From a virus: a stretch of 47,431 nt of DNA. Where the stretch lies: positions 1 through 47,431 of IMG/VR virus record IMGVR_UViG_3300046715_000053; one strand, given 5' to 3'. Positions 1-8,621 of this stretch are shown here, in pieces. A program made the translations under genes and the position numbers. The notes below the pieces were generated by a model. That model did no database searches and was not told the DNA's origin. It saw nothing but the letters and a program-made list of their open reading frames with translations. The first letter of the stretch is position 1; each line of letters begins with the position of its first letter.

Positions 1-256
1 AACAGCGGAATGCGCTGGCGGATCCGGCCGGGCGGAAGTAGTTCTCGCTCGTGCACGCCGGGCACAGATCGGTCTGGCGGGCGCTGAGCGCTTTAGAGGG
101 GGCTTCCGCTGGCGCGGCGTTCGGCGGCGCTGTGAGGGGCGGAGCGGGCCGTTGGGCGGCAGGTGTGGGTTCGTCCCACCATGGCCGGGGTGAGGCCTGT
201 GAAGGCGCTTGTGCGGGCGCTGTGGTGCCGAGCTTCTTCGCCCAAAAGTCGCTCAC
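1..256 (-). CDS. Zinc-ribbon-like phage protein, C-terminus cut by window edge
   Basis: GTG start whose first bases overlap the TGA of the upstream gene (GTGA), with GGAG 9 nt before it. The protein begins MSDFWAKKLG, continues through a Pro/Ala-rich linker containing PWWDEP, and reaches a CPAC knuckle (about residues 70-73) followed by NYFRPAG and a Cys at residue 85, where the window ends. Short proteins with this MSDFW start, Pro-rich linker and C-terminal CxxC...CxxC zinc ribbon are familiar from actinobacteriophage replication regions; their function is unknown to me. The second CxxC pair would lie just beyond the edge. It is the last readable gene of the replication operon and is translationally coupled to the gene before it. 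Confidence 0.7.
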   Translation of the reverse strand, partial: MSDFWAKKLGTTAPAQAPSQASPRPWWDEPTPAAQRPAPPLTAPPNAAPAEAPSKALSARQTDLCPACTSENYFRPAGSASAFRC

Positions 257-660
257 GGAAGGTCTCCGAGGGAGGTCTCATCGAGTTTGAGGAGACCGGC
301 GGAGATCAGGTGGGCGATGATCACCGAGGCGGAGGATCTGATGATCGCTTCACAGGTGTCCTCCTGCATTTGGATCGTGTCCTCCTGCATTTGGATCGTG
401 TCCTCGGGCATGTCGCCGTTGGCCTTCATCATCGAGTTGACGATCTTGGCGGAAATGGCGGCGAGCTGATTGATGTAGGGCGACAGGACGATGCATGGAA
501 GCGTCCGCAGATGACTTTCGGCGTGTTCCATCTCGGCGACGTCGTCACTGCCGAACGGGATGCCCATACGGCCGAAATCCTCGCGGATGCTCTCCTCGTT
601 GTGCGGGAGCAGATCCCACAACATCCGGCGAGTGAGCATCAGTTGGGCATCAACGGTCAC
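253..660 (-). CDS. Hypothetical protein with an internal 7-residue tandem duplication
   Basis: A 135-residue protein starting with ATG inside the end of the polymerase gene (4-nt overlap), so probably coupled to it. I recognise no family. It is largely helical and acidic in the middle, and contains EDTIQMQ twice in tandem (about residues 88-101) followed by a third EDT, produced by a perfect 21-bp DNA duplication. The C-terminus (IIRSSASVIIAHLISAGLLKLDE) looks like a helical domain. Position after the polymerase suggests an accessory replication role, but that is inference only. Confidence 0.65.
   Translation of the reverse strand: MTVDAQLMLTRRMLWDLLPHNEESIREDFGRMGIPFGSDDVAEMEHAESHLRTLPCIVLSPYINQLAAISAKIVNSMMKANGDMPEDTIQMQEDTIQMQEDTCEAIIRSSASVIIAHLISAGLLKLDETSLGDLP
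356..397 (-). repeat. Perfect 21-bp tandem duplication in a coding region
   Basis: Two back-to-back identical 21-bp units followed by a further 8 matching bases. They keep the reading frame and encode EDTIQMQ twice. Perfect identity, including third codon positions, indicates a recent slippage event or a length-variable tract rather than an old protein repeat. Confidence 0.9.
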
Positions 661-2609
661 TTCGCTTCACTCCATCTGTCGACGCTCTTGACGTCGGCGG
701 CTAGTTTTACTTTCAAATACTTTTGGATGCCCTCACCGAGCATCGCCTCCTGAAGAATCCTCTTTCCATCGTCCACCAAATCGGCCGGACAAAGGGAACC
801 CAGCTCGTCATGGACGGTGAGGATCATTTTCATTCCCGGTACTTCGGGCAACCGGCGATGCAGTCGGATCATCGCAAGCTTGATGAGATCGGCCTGGCCG
901 CCCTGAATAAGACTGTTGAAGGCTTGACGTTCGGCCTTCTTTCGCACTCCGGTGCTCTGGGCGAATATCGTCGGCAGTCGGCGCTTCCGGCCCAGGAGCG
1001 TACGGATGTGTGGTGGTCTCCGGGACCGGCAGGTCTCGATGACGCGATCTTTCAGCTCATAGATTTCCGGGAATTCCCGCTCATGGAGCTTCCCGAATCG
1101 CGTGGCGTCCTTCACGCTGATGTGCGCCATACCTGCGACCGTTTCGTCACCGGCTCCGTACCCGATCGCGAAGTTGATTCCCTTGCCCACACCGCGCATT
1201 TCCGACGTGACGTCTTCAGGCGCGACACCGAAGATGGCCGACGCGGTGGTGGTGTGCGGATCGATCCCTTGCAGGAAGCCGTCGAGCAGCCGACCGGGTT
1301 TGGCGTAGTGCGCCATGATCCGCAGTTCGATCTGGTCATAGTCGGCGATCAGGAGCTTGTAGCCGGGGTCGGCGACGAACAGCTCGCGGATCAGCTTGCC
1401 CGCCTCGGTACGGGTGGGGATGTTCTGGAGATTGGGTTCCCGGCAGGAGAATCGGCCGCTGACCGTGCCGTACTGCACGAATTCGGCATGGAGGCGTCCG
1501 TCGAGGACGACGGGGAGCTTTCCCTCGGCCTCGTTTCCGAGATAGCTGCGAACGTAGGTGTTAAGGAGCTTGCTGACGTCCTGGTATTCGCCGAGGCTGC
1601 CGACGACGGGGTTGTTCTGATAAGGGGCCAGCGCCTCAGAGCTGGTGGAGAAGTCGTAATGGGTGAGTTTGTCGCCGCGCTTTTTTCTGCTTTCGCCGCC
1701 TTCGGTGAGAACTTTTCCACGTAGGCCTTGACCTCCCTTTGATTTGGGGAGGTAGAGGATCTCTTGCTTTTGTTTTACCGAGCCGATATTAAATCGTTTT
1801 CCGGCTGCCCGGTAAAGCTGGGCTTCCAGTCCGACCAGTTTTTCCGAGAGAACCGTCTCCAGCTCGCCGAGTCTGGTCATGTCGATCGGCGCACCGGTGA
1901 TGCGCATGTCGACAAGAACTTCGATCAGGTCGGATTCGAGGCGATGGACGTTCTCGATTCCGTCCTCTTCGATTAGCGGGAGAAACCGGTTGCGAAGCAG
2001 CCAGGTGTATTTGGCGTCGAGGTAGTTATACCTCGCCACTTTCGAGAAGGGGAATTTCTCTACCTGTTTGCCGATGTTCTCTTGGTCATAATCAAGGCCG
2101 TAGTATCGTTTGACGAGATCTTTCAGGCCTTTTGATTTGATGTTCTCGTTCAGCAGCCACTGTGAGACGATCGGGTCGGTGAACGGGGGTACCGGGGCTT
2201 GGCCGATGTATTTGACGACCGCGACATTGTCGTAAGTCGCATTGAATGCGCCTTTAATTATGTACGGGTCGAGGAACAAGGGCTTGAGTATGTCCCAGGC
2301 CTGACTCGGTCTTAGCTGAATCGGCGGCTCATCCCAGACAGGCGTCTTGTAGAACCGGATCTTTCCGTTCTTATCGGTTCGGGGCTCCTTTTTCTCGCCG
2401 ATGATGTTGTCGCCGATCGGATGCCCTAGTGGAACGACAACGGTTCTCCCGTAGGTGGCCAGTCCGATCCATGTGACGTTGCATTTAAGGGGGACTCTCC
2501 GATATTTTCCATCCGCCTCTACGTCGAATACGAATGCGTCTTGTTCGCGGATGTAATCGACTTCTCGCTGGAGCCGGTCAGCGTCGAGGATGACGTTGTT
2601 TGAAATCAC
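657..2609 (-). CDS. Family A DNA polymerase with 3'-5' exonuclease (phage Pol I)
   Basis: Replicative DNA polymerase of 650 residues. The 3'-5' proofreading domain is intact: Exo I FDVEADG (D29, E31), Exo II AFNATYD (N123, D127) and Exo III YNYLD (Y194, D198). Polymerase motif A is ADYDQIELR (catalytic D423), motif B is RGVGKGINFAIGYG (R472, K476, F480, Y484) and motif C is VHDE (H600, D601). There is no 5'-3' exonuclease domain, as usual for phage Pol I enzymes. The start is GTG at 2609 with only a weak GGGAA upstream. It lies downstream of the ssDNA-binding gene, separated by a hairpin, within an operon containing initiator, loader, helicase and primase. Confidence 0.96.
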   Translation of the reverse strand: MISNNVILDADRLQREVDYIREQDAFVFDVEADGKYRRVPLKCNVTWIGLATYGRTVVVPLGHPIGDNIIGEKKEPRTDKNGKIRFYKTPVWDEPPIQLRPSQAWDILKPLFLDPYIIKGAFNATYDNVAVVKYIGQAPVPPFTDPIVSQWLLNENIKSKGLKDLVKRYYGLDYDQENIGKQVEKFPFSKVARYNYLDAKYTWLLRNRFLPLIEEDGIENVHRLESDLIEVLVDMRITGAPIDMTRLGELETVLSEKLVGLEAQLYRAAGKRFNIGSVKQKQEILYLPKSKGGQGLRGKVLTEGGESRKKRGDKLTHYDFSTSSEALAPYQNNPVVGSLGEYQDVSKLLNTYVRSYLGNEAEGKLPVVLDGRLHAEFVQYGTVSGRFSCREPNLQNIPTRTEAGKLIRELFVADPGYKLLIADYDQIELRIMAHYAKPGRLLDGFLQGIDPHTTTASAIFGVAPEDVTSEMRGVGKGINFAIGYGAGDETVAGMAHISVKDATRFGKLHEREFPEIYELKDRVIETCRSRRPPHIRTLLGRKRRLPTIFAQSTGVRKKAERQAFNSLIQGGQADLIKLAMIRLHRRLPEVPGMKMILTVHDELGSLCPADLVDDGKRILQEAMLGEGIQKYLKVKLAADVKSVDRWSEAK

Positions 2610-2628
2610 GTAACGTTCCCGGGAATGG

Positions 2629-2676
2629 CCTGGCCCCCGCCCGGTGCAAGGGGGTCAGTGGCAGACGGGGGCCAGG
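2629..2676 (-). other. Stem-loop between ssDNA-binding gene and DNA polymerase
   Basis: Perfect 11-bp inverted repeat (CCTGGCCCCCG / CGGGGGCCAGG) with a 26-nt loop in the only sizeable gap of the distal replication operon. On the minus-strand transcript it lies about 20 nt upstream of the polymerase start and has no U-tract. A partial terminator, mRNA processing site or translational control hairpin lowering polymerase output are all possible; the sequence does not decide. Confidence 0.6.
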
Positions 2677-2712
2677 TGCTTTGATCGGATCGAAAATCGA
2701 TCTCGATGTCTT

Positions 2713-3540
2713 TTATGCGGCCTCGTCCAGAATTTCGCTGGCGAGGTCGGCGAGTTCATCCCGGGAATTGATCTGGATGAATGTTTCGTCGTGAAGCTCG
2801 TCGCCCAGTTCATCGAGTGCGTCGTAGGCGGCATCGATATCAAGGCCCCAGTCCTCTTCCAGATCCCGCTCTTTGACGGGAACCAGCGAGTAGGAGGTCT
2901 TGGATCCCTTGCCACTTCGTGAGACGGCCCAAAAGAGATCCTCACGATCTAGCGGTGAGGTCTTCTTGTCGAGCGAGAACTGTTCGATGACCTGAGCGAG
3001 CCGACTTCCAACGCTCCAGACCTTGACCTCCGGCTTGTCCGGATCGGAGTAGTCAAGAACGTTGAAGCAAACCTTCAGCGCCGGGGAGTCGGCAAGGTCA
3101 TCACACAAAGGGCAATCATCACCCAAACACGTGAATGACTTCTTTCCCTCGGCCTCATCGAGCCAGTGCTGGCGGTAGGTGAAGAAGGGGACGGGTTCGA
3201 GGAACTTGACGATCACGGCCTCATCGGTCGGGCGGAACGTTTCGGGGAAACCGCCCATCTCGGACCGGGCCTTTTGGTAGGCTGCCCATCCTCGGCCGAA
3301 TGCTGCGCTCGTGGTGTTCTGGCTGGGGGCACGGCTGCGGTCCCGGCGGGCCGGTCGGCCTCTCTTGTCCGGCTCGGGTACGTCCCGAGCAGTTCGGGAG
3401 GTCCGGAACCGAGGACGAGGCTCTGGCTGGTCGTCGTCGCGTGTGGCTGCACGTCGGCGGCGGACCGGACTCGGCTCGCGGGGACCGTAGTCCTCATCAG
3501 GGTCGGGATCCCGGCGTCGCCGGGGAATCGTACGGGGCAC
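2713..3540 (-). CDS. gp32-like single-stranded DNA-binding protein with zinc knuckle
   Basis: A 275-residue protein with a GTG start 7 nt after GGGAAG. The first ~75 residues are Arg/Asp/Pro-rich and probably disordered. The core includes FLEPVPFFTYRQHWLDE and a zinc-binding cluster CLGDDCPLC, then KVWSVGSRLAQVIEQF and SLVPVKERD, the layout of gp32-type phage ssDNA-binding proteins. The C-terminus is strongly acidic (DALDELGDELHDE), as in ssDNA-binding proteins that contact other replisome proteins. It would coat the lagging-strand template for the adjacent polymerase. The Arg-rich N-terminal extension is unusual compared with T4 gp32. Confidence 0.8.
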   Translation of the reverse strand: MPRTIPRRRRDPDPDEDYGPREPSPVRRRRAATRDDDQPEPRPRFRTSRTARDVPEPDKRGRPARRDRSRAPSQNTTSAAFGRGWAAYQKARSEMGGFPETFRPTDEAVIVKFLEPVPFFTYRQHWLDEAEGKKSFTCLGDDCPLCDDLADSPALKVCFNVLDYSDPDKPEVKVWSVGSRLAQVIEQFSLDKKTSPLDREDLFWAVSRSGKGSKTSYSLVPVKERDLEEDWGLDIDAAYDALDELGDELHDETFIQINSRDELADLASEILDEAA

Positions 3541-3543
3541 TAA

Positions 3544-3792
3544 CTAGCTTCCCTTCTTCGGTATTTCCAATTCGTGAACGTAGGAATCATCGCTGGTGGT
3601 CAGATTCCGCGCCGCATCCAGTTCATCATTCGTGGCATTGGCGACAAGATCGTCCAGATAACTGGTGATTTCGTCATCGCTCGGCGTCTTATCGAAATCG
3701 GTATCCGTGTCCAGCGTGACTTCAGCACTGACCTCGATGTGTTCGTAATTTCCGAGGTTGATCCAGTGAAGAACCCGCTTGGTGATCTTCAT
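3544..3792 (-). CDS. Small hypothetical phage protein
   Basis: An 82-residue acidic protein (KITKRVLHWINLGNYEHIEV start). The N-terminal half reads as beta strands (HIEVSAEVTLDTDTD) and the second half as a helical acidic segment. No family recognised. The ATG overlaps the stop of the MerR-like gene upstream, and its own stop is 3 nt before the ssDNA-binding gene, so the three are cotranscribed. The tryptophan-containing beta segment resembles small conserved proteins often found next to phage ssDNA-binding genes, but no function can be assigned. Confidence 0.7.
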   Translation of the reverse strand: MKITKRVLHWINLGNYEHIEVSAEVTLDTDTDFDKTPSDDEITSYLDDLVANATNDELDAARNLTTSDDSYVHELEIPKKGS

Positions 3793-4229
3793 CAGGCTGC
3801 CGCTGTCTCTAGCTCTTGACGAAAGAGCGCGATAACACGCTCCGTGAAGTTCGTCTCCCTTATCTGACGGACCCGCTGTCCCTTTCTCGGTCGATAGGGA
3901 TCGAGGAGAATTCCTTCATCGGCCGCTATTTGAACGATTCCTACCACCTGCTCTGCGGTGTAGAGGCGACGCCGTCCTCGCTTGTTCTCGACCTTCCTTC
4001 CCAGATCGTCGGTTACCGGTTCGCCGCCAGGGCCGAGAATGTATGCGTTGACCACGAATTGAGAGGCCGGGAGAATTCCCTCGCGTTCCCATTTCCTGAC
4101 GGTCACTACCTGACGCCCCAGAGCCTTCGCCAATTCGCCGATGGTGTAGAATTCACGTTCCACACCTTTGGCGAGATAACGCCGGGGCTTTAGTCCGATG
4201 AGAATGTTCTCCTTAGAGGGGATGATCAT
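3792..4229 (-). CDS. MerR-like helix-turn-helix DNA-binding protein
   Basis: A 145-residue protein. Residues about 28-55 (FYTIGELAKALGRQVVTVRKWEREGILPAS) form a MerR/excisionase-type winged HTH: helix-turn-helix, then the wing. A second conserved stretch, RGRRRLYTAEQVVGIVQIA, matches the continuation of MerR-type domains. The remaining C-terminal ~45 residues carry no sensor domain that I can see. It probably binds DNA as a replication or transcription accessory factor of the phage. It sits 6 nt from the preceding gene in the replication operon. Confidence 0.75.
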   Translation of the reverse strand: MIIPSKENILIGLKPRRYLAKGVEREFYTIGELAKALGRQVVTVRKWEREGILPASQFVVNAYILGPGGEPVTDDLGRKVENKRGRRRLYTAEQVVGIVQIAADEGILLDPYRPRKGQRVRQIRETNFTERVIALFRQELETAAA

Positions 4230-4235
4230 CGGTTA

Positions 4236-4670
4236 TCACGCGGCCTTCAGAGCGTAGGTCTCGGATTTGGTGAACATGTATTCGATGTCGCCGTCACTCA
4301 GCCGGTCCTCCTGATAGAGGACGTAAATCCGGTCTTGCGACAGACGCTTTACGACCTCAACGGCCTCGTCGTAAAGGCCCTTTTCGCGAAGGCGCTCTTC
4401 CGCCTTTTCCTCGTCCAGATAGGTCGAGGTGCGAACCTCACGCTTTATCGCACTGTAAGTCTTTTCACCAATTTTGATCGGCTCATCGAAGTCGAAATAG
4501 CGGTGGCCACTGGAGTCGGGCTCACCCTCATTTTCAACAATGTCGAGCAGCGACTTGCGAAGCCGCTTGGCGCGCTGATCGACAATGGTGATCTCCGCTT
4601 TAAGCGTGAGCCATTGTGCGGCGATATCTCGTGTCCGTCCCTGTGGCGAGACGGAGATGATCCGGGCCAT
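4236..4670 (-). CDS. Hypothetical coiled-coil-like protein, first gene of an operon
   Basis: A 144-residue charged protein (MARIISVSPQGRTRDI) with a predicted helical N-terminal half (AAQWLTLKAEITIVDQRAKR), a central beta-like stretch and a helical C-terminus. No family recognised. The Shine-Dalgarno AGGGGG sits 4 nt before the ATG, and a sigma-70-like promoter lies upstream, so it appears to open a sub-operon with the MerR-like, small acidic, ssDNA-binding and polymerase genes. This position suggests a recombination or replication accessory role, but there is no motif evidence. Confidence 0.7.
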   Translation of the reverse strand: MARIISVSPQGRTRDIAAQWLTLKAEITIVDQRAKRLRKSLLDIVENEGEPDSSGHRYFDFDEPIKIGEKTYSAIKREVRTSTYLDEEKAEERLREKGLYDEAVEVVKRLSQDRIYVLYQEDRLSDGDIEYMFTKSETYALKAA

Positions 4671-4710
4671 GTCACCCCCTGGCCGTTGGTCGGTGGATCA
4701 TGTAACACGC

Positions 4711-4740
4711 AGCCTAACCTGGTAGTTCTAGCGGATGCAA
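4711..4740 (-). promoter_or_regulatory. Candidate sigma-70-type promoter for distal replication genes
   Basis: In the 94-bp gap between the helicase stop and the next gene, the minus strand reads TTGCAT, 18 nt, TAGGCT. This matches TTGACA at four of six positions and the key T1, A2 and T6 of the -10 box. The ATG lies about 40 nt downstream with a good ribosome binding site. It would drive the 144-residue protein through polymerase independently of the helicase genes. Confidence 0.4.
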
Positions 4741-4764
4741 GCTTCCTAGTTGGTGGGTTTGAAA

Positions 4765-6408
4765 CTAGTTATGCTGCGTTAGAGCTTCCACCCTGAGAGT
4801 CGCCTGGAGGTTTGCGGTCAGTGACTGAACGGTGTTCCCAACGTCACTCTCCGTGCCGTCCAGAGTGGCGGCGGCGACGCGGCCCTCATGCCGGAGCGTG
4901 TCCCGGCGACGCTCTTCGACGGTCCCGGCCATGATCACGTCGACCACGTGCACACTGGCGTGCCGGGAGGCCGCCCGCACATGCCGCCGGTTGATCTGAC
5001 TCTGGCGGCCATGACTGAGCGCCAGGTCGTAGTTGATCAGCCAGTTGGCCATCGGCAGGTCCAGTCCGTACGCGCCAGCATGACTCGACAGCAAGAGCCG
5101 CACGTTCGGATCCCGGCCGAAAAGCGTGGTGCTAGCTGCACGTTCGGCCGTCGTCATCTGTCCGTGGTAAAGCGTGCTGCGGTACTCATGGAACGCCTCG
5201 GCCAAAAACGGAAGCATCTCCCGATAGCCGGTGAAAATGATGACCTTGGCGTCCGGGTCCTCGTCCAGGAGCAGCCGGACATGACCGGCGACAGCGCTGA
5301 GCTTGGGGCTGTACTCCAGCCCGTCGAGTAGGCCGGAGGCCACGGTTTCGGCCGCGTACCGCGATCCCGGCCAGGTCGCCTTTCGTACTCCAGCGGCCTG
5401 CTGTCGCTGTGACTCGGCGTAGGCGGCTGCGGAACGCCTAAGTAGCTCAGGGTGATCAAGATACATCTGAAGCGCCTGCTGGCGGGCGGCGATCCGTCCA
5501 TTAGCGCCACTGTCCTCAGTGCCCGAATAATGCGCCCATAGATCCCAGTTACCGGCTGTCGGTGGGTTCTCCATCAATTCCCAGTACAGATCCCGCGCAA
5601 GATGCTGATAGACCCTTGCTGTTGCGCCGTCAAGGTTCACTCGCCACGTATGCTCACGCAGATCCGGCATGTAGGGTGCGACTTCCGGATCGGTGGTTCG
5701 GATCCGCGCCATGACGGGCTGGAGCTTCTTGTGCAATACGTCGAGATTCTTATACCGGAGCACGCTCCCCCACTTGTTACGGACGATGAAGGCCTTATCG
5801 AACATCTCTGCGTTCCCCAGGACCGTGTCATCGACCCATTCCATGATGGAGAAGACATCTTCTGGCCGTTTCTCCACAGCGGTACCGCTAAGGGCCATAC
5901 GGTGACTCGCGGAAAGCTGCTTGATGGCCTGGGTGCGGTCGGCCTTGAAGTTCTTGATGGCCGAGGCTTCGTCAAGGACGATCAGACCCGCCGGAAACTG
6001 CGATACATCGACCCAGTCCGACAGCACCTGGTCGTAGCTGACGACAACGTATTCCGGTGGCGCGGCCAAGATCTTCTCGCACTGCTTCTCGCGCTGTGTG
6101 GCGTTCCCGCGCAGCACGACGCAGTACTCATCGGTCGGGACGGTGATCTCCTCGGATTTCACCGTCATGGTGCGTACGTCGACATGATCACACCAGGTGG
6201 CGAGCTGCTGCGCCCATTGCAGTTGTAGCGCAGCGGGACAAACGATCAGGCACATGTCGATTTTCCCGGAGCCGAACAGCTCTTCGGCACAGGCGATCGA
6301 CATCGCCGTCTTGCCGGTCCCCATGTCGGCGGCCAATAGCAGATTCCCGCGCTCAAGGAACTTGTCCACGATTTTGTTCTGATACGGGTAGAGGTCCTTA
6401 GTGAGCAT
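4765..6408 (-). CDS. SNF2/DEAD-like superfamily 2 helicase
   Basis: A 547-residue ATP-dependent DNA helicase/translocase. The N-terminus YPYQNKIVDKFLERG is the Q-motif-like region. Walker A is DMGTGKTA (K33), motif II is DEAS (D146, E147) and motif III is SGTAVEK (S174-T176). The second RecA-like lobe contains KVIIFTGYREMLPFL, ends of strand motifs with SSHAGAYGLDLP, and motif VI SQINRRHVRA followed by TVEERR, as in SNF2-type proteins. Phage enzymes of this type act in replication restart or recombination. It overlaps the primase gene by 11 nt. Confidence 0.92.
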   Translation of the reverse strand: MLTKDLYPYQNKIVDKFLERGNLLLAADMGTGKTAMSIACAEELFGSGKIDMCLIVCPAALQLQWAQQLATWCDHVDVRTMTVKSEEITVPTDEYCVVLRGNATQREKQCEKILAAPPEYVVVSYDQVLSDWVDVSQFPAGLIVLDEASAIKNFKADRTQAIKQLSASHRMALSGTAVEKRPEDVFSIMEWVDDTVLGNAEMFDKAFIVRNKWGSVLRYKNLDVLHKKLQPVMARIRTTDPEVAPYMPDLREHTWRVNLDGATARVYQHLARDLYWELMENPPTAGNWDLWAHYSGTEDSGANGRIAARQQALQMYLDHPELLRRSAAAYAESQRQQAAGVRKATWPGSRYAAETVASGLLDGLEYSPKLSAVAGHVRLLLDEDPDAKVIIFTGYREMLPFLAEAFHEYRSTLYHGQMTTAERAASTTLFGRDPNVRLLLSSHAGAYGLDLPMANWLINYDLALSHGRQSQINRRHVRAASRHASVHVVDVIMAGTVEERRRDTLRHEGRVAAATLDGTESDVGNTVQSLTANLQATLRVEALTQHN

Positions 6409-7420
6409 AGAGTCCCTTGAGCATGCGCAACGCGGAGATCGACGGCAGCGCCGTATGGAGAGCTTCCTCTATGGCATTGTCCTCCATCTCTCCCGGGTCC
6501 TTTGAACGATCGACGTAGTTGAACAGCCTGATCGGTATGCGATCCGCGTAGTTCTCGATGATATGGATGGCGACCCGGCATCCGTCGCGATCGACAAACG
6601 GATTGTCCAGCGCGAGGATCAGACGATCGGCTACATCAATGATCAGCTCCATCTGCGTTGAGGACACCTTCGCGCCATAAGAGGACAATCCGCCGGACGT
6701 GCCTGCGGTGTATATGCGTGCGGTGTCCAGCGGAGATTCGACCAGCACGGCCGTACCTCCGTAGAACTGCTGGAGTCCGAAGAGCGTCTGGGATTTGCGG
6801 ACCGCTTGAGCCGGGAGGTTCCGGAACCATCGCTCGTTCTTCTCCTGCCAGCCCCACAGCTCCCCGCTGTAGGGGTCGCGGATCGGTGTGATCCACATGC
6901 GTCGGTCCGGGTCCCACAAGACGCCGTAGTGCTCGCATGCCTCGGCGCTGAGAGCACGCGTGCGGAGCGCGGATTCCGGGGGTGGAGTGAACAGCGCCAG
7001 CGCGGCCTCGGTCAGTTCTGGGCGCTTGTCAGCGCGCTTTTCACCGCTTGTGAGGCGACGGCGGACCCATTCGATCGATCCACGTGCCCGGACCCAGGCG
7101 ACCGCCTCATCTCGCCGAAGCCGCAACACATAGCAGACCAGGTGGACAAAGGACCCGCTGAAACCACATGAAAAGCAGTTGTGCTCCCCGGTGCTGGTGT
7201 TACAGGACCAGGAAGGGTGCCGGTCGGCCTTGCCGGTGAGTTCACGGTGCGCCGGGCAGTGACCGGTCGCCTCATCCTCGATGACGCGGTCGATCGCGAC
7301 GCCGAGTTCAGTGAGCGCTGAAAGGACATCCCCGGGGACCGGGGTTTCGAGCGTCGCCCATCCTTTAGAACCCGGACGCTTGTGAGTACTCGTCTTCGGT
7401 CGCCTCGAACGGATTGTCAT
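6398..7420 (-). CDS. DNA primase, CHC2 zinc finger plus TOPRIM
   Basis: A 340-residue DnaG-type primase that makes RNA primers for the lagging strand. The zinc finger is C55-P-A-H58 ... C82-F-S-C85, preceded by the typical HPSWSCN segment. The TOPRIM domain shows LVESPLD (E228) and ALDNPFVDRDG (D272, D277). It is shorter than bacterial DnaG and lacks the C-terminal helicase-binding domain. The start overlaps the upstream DnaB-like gene by 56 nt, which is long but gives the only ATG before the zinc finger; a later GTG/TTG start cannot be excluded. Confidence 0.9.
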   Translation of the reverse strand: MTIRSRRPKTSTHKRPGSKGWATLETPVPGDVLSALTELGVAIDRVIEDEATGHCPAHRELTGKADRHPSWSCNTSTGEHNCFSCGFSGSFVHLVCYVLRLRRDEAVAWVRARGSIEWVRRRLTSGEKRADKRPELTEAALALFTPPPESALRTRALSAEACEHYGVLWDPDRRMWITPIRDPYSGELWGWQEKNERWFRNLPAQAVRKSQTLFGLQQFYGGTAVLVESPLDTARIYTAGTSGGLSSYGAKVSSTQMELIIDVADRLILALDNPFVDRDGCRVAIHIIENYADRIPIRLFNYVDRSKDPGEMEDNAIEEALHTALPSISALRMLKGLYAH

Positions 7421-8621
7421 CGAGTTCCTCCACGAGTCCCCTGTTCCAGTCCCTGCGGACGTACAGGTCCATCGGCGGGCAGTTCCGGGAGCCGAGGATC
7501 CTCACGTTGGCGATGAGCTTGTCCTTTGTGCGCTCGATTCCCAAAACGATGTCGCTGTCTTGCATAAAGGAGCTTGAGTATCCGATGGAGCCGGTGGTCA
7601 GTTTCTGACCGCGTGCCTTCCACTCCAGCGCTTGGGTGGATACCACAATGGGCAGGTCGACGCTTATCGCTAGCCGTTTCAAGCCTCTGGTGATGTTGGT
7701 GAGGGCCTGCGGGCTGCCGTTCGGCTCCCCCTCTTCGTCCTGCATGAAATACACGCCGTCGAGGAATACGATGTCCGGCTCGTATGTCTCGATCTTTCCC
7801 AGAATGCCGGTGATCGTGGTGGTGGACGCCGAGTCCGCACTGAAATAAAAGTCCGGGAGCGCCTCGACCTGATTGACGGTCCGGCGGAGTTTCTTCCATT
7901 CGGCGCTGGTGAGCCGTCCGGTGCGGAGCTTGGTCGGGTTCAGTCCTGCCCTGAAGGCATCGTGACGTTCCTCTTGCTCGAAATTGGACATTTCAAAGCC
8001 CACGAACAGAGGGCGGAATCCCGAGGCGTGGGCGCAGATCGCCGAGTGAAGCAAGGTGATGGACTTACCGGCTTTGGGCAGGCCGACCCAGGTGACGAGC
8101 TGTCCCTTCTGCCAGCCCTGGGTCGCCTCATCAATGGCGATGAATCCTGTGGGGATTCCGCTGAGTCGCCCGTCCAGTGCCTTGTAGGACAGGTAGCGCT
8201 CGATGCGGTCCGGGCCGGTCGTGGTGACGTTGGTGTCCCGGGAGTTCGGGATGTCGGTGGCCAGCTCGTTGAGAGCATGGGAGAGCGCGGCCTGGGCGGC
8301 GGCCAGATCTTCGGCGTCGTGGGCTTCCAGGGCCTCGGTAAGGCCGCCTTGGATGATGGCCAGGCCATGCCGGTGCCGGACGCGGTCGATCAGCAGCGCC
8401 ATCGGCTCTTCGACCTCCACGAACTTGTAGTTCGGGTAGTCGGTGCGCATGACGCCGATGGTGGGGACCTCACCGTAGTCGGCGCGGTGCCGGACGAGGG
8501 TTTCCCAGACGCGCCGGTTGGTGGGGTCCAGGAAGAACCGGGCGGAGATCCCGGCGTCGACCGGGGCGGTCAGGTCACTGTCTTGGATCGTCCGGGAGAT
8601 CAGGTACCGTTCAGCATCCAT
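7365..8621 (-). CDS. DnaB-like replicative DNA helicase
   Basis: A 418-residue RecA-fold helicase. The N-terminal ~120 residues match the DnaB N-domain (RYLISRTIQDSDL start, helical bundle). The linker helix precedes GIPTGFIAIDEATQGWQKGQL. Walker A is GLPKAGKS (K186), followed by FVGFEMSN; Walker B is DIVFLDG (D288). The C-terminal segment SVDLPIVVSTQALEWK and QDSDIVLGIER match DnaB motifs H3-H4. It unwinds the fork with the adjacent primase and is presumably loaded by the DnaC-like protein two genes upstream. The ATG overlaps the upstream stop by 1-4 nt. Confidence 0.92.
   Translation of the reverse strand: MDAERYLISRTIQDSDLTAPVDAGISARFFLDPTNRRVWETLVRHRADYGEVPTIGVMRTDYPNYKFVEVEEPMALLIDRVRHRHGLAIIQGGLTEALEAHDAEDLAAAQAALSHALNELATDIPNSRDTNVTTTGPDRIERYLSYKALDGRLSGIPTGFIAIDEATQGWQKGQLVTWVGLPKAGKSITLLHSAICAHASGFRPLFVGFEMSNFEQEERHDAFRAGLNPTKLRTGRLTSAEWKKLRRTVNQVEALPDFYFSADSASTTTITGILGKIETYEPDIVFLDGVYFMQDEEGEPNGSPQALTNITRGLKRLAISVDLPIVVSTQALEWKARGQKLTTGSIGYSSSFMQDSDIVLGIERTKDKLIANVRILGSRNCPPMDLYVRRDWNRGLVEELDDNPFEATEDEYSQASGF

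Noticed and set aside
93-281. 62-codon minus-strand frame at the left edge starting with ATG
   Set aside because: The overlapping GTG frame (MSDFW...) has a coupled start, a ribosome site and a zinc motif, so this frame is a shadow.
723-1724. Long open frame on the plus strand within the DNA polymerase region
   Set aside because: Antisense to catalytic motifs of a clear polymerase; no domain and no ribosome site. A GC-rich antisense shadow.
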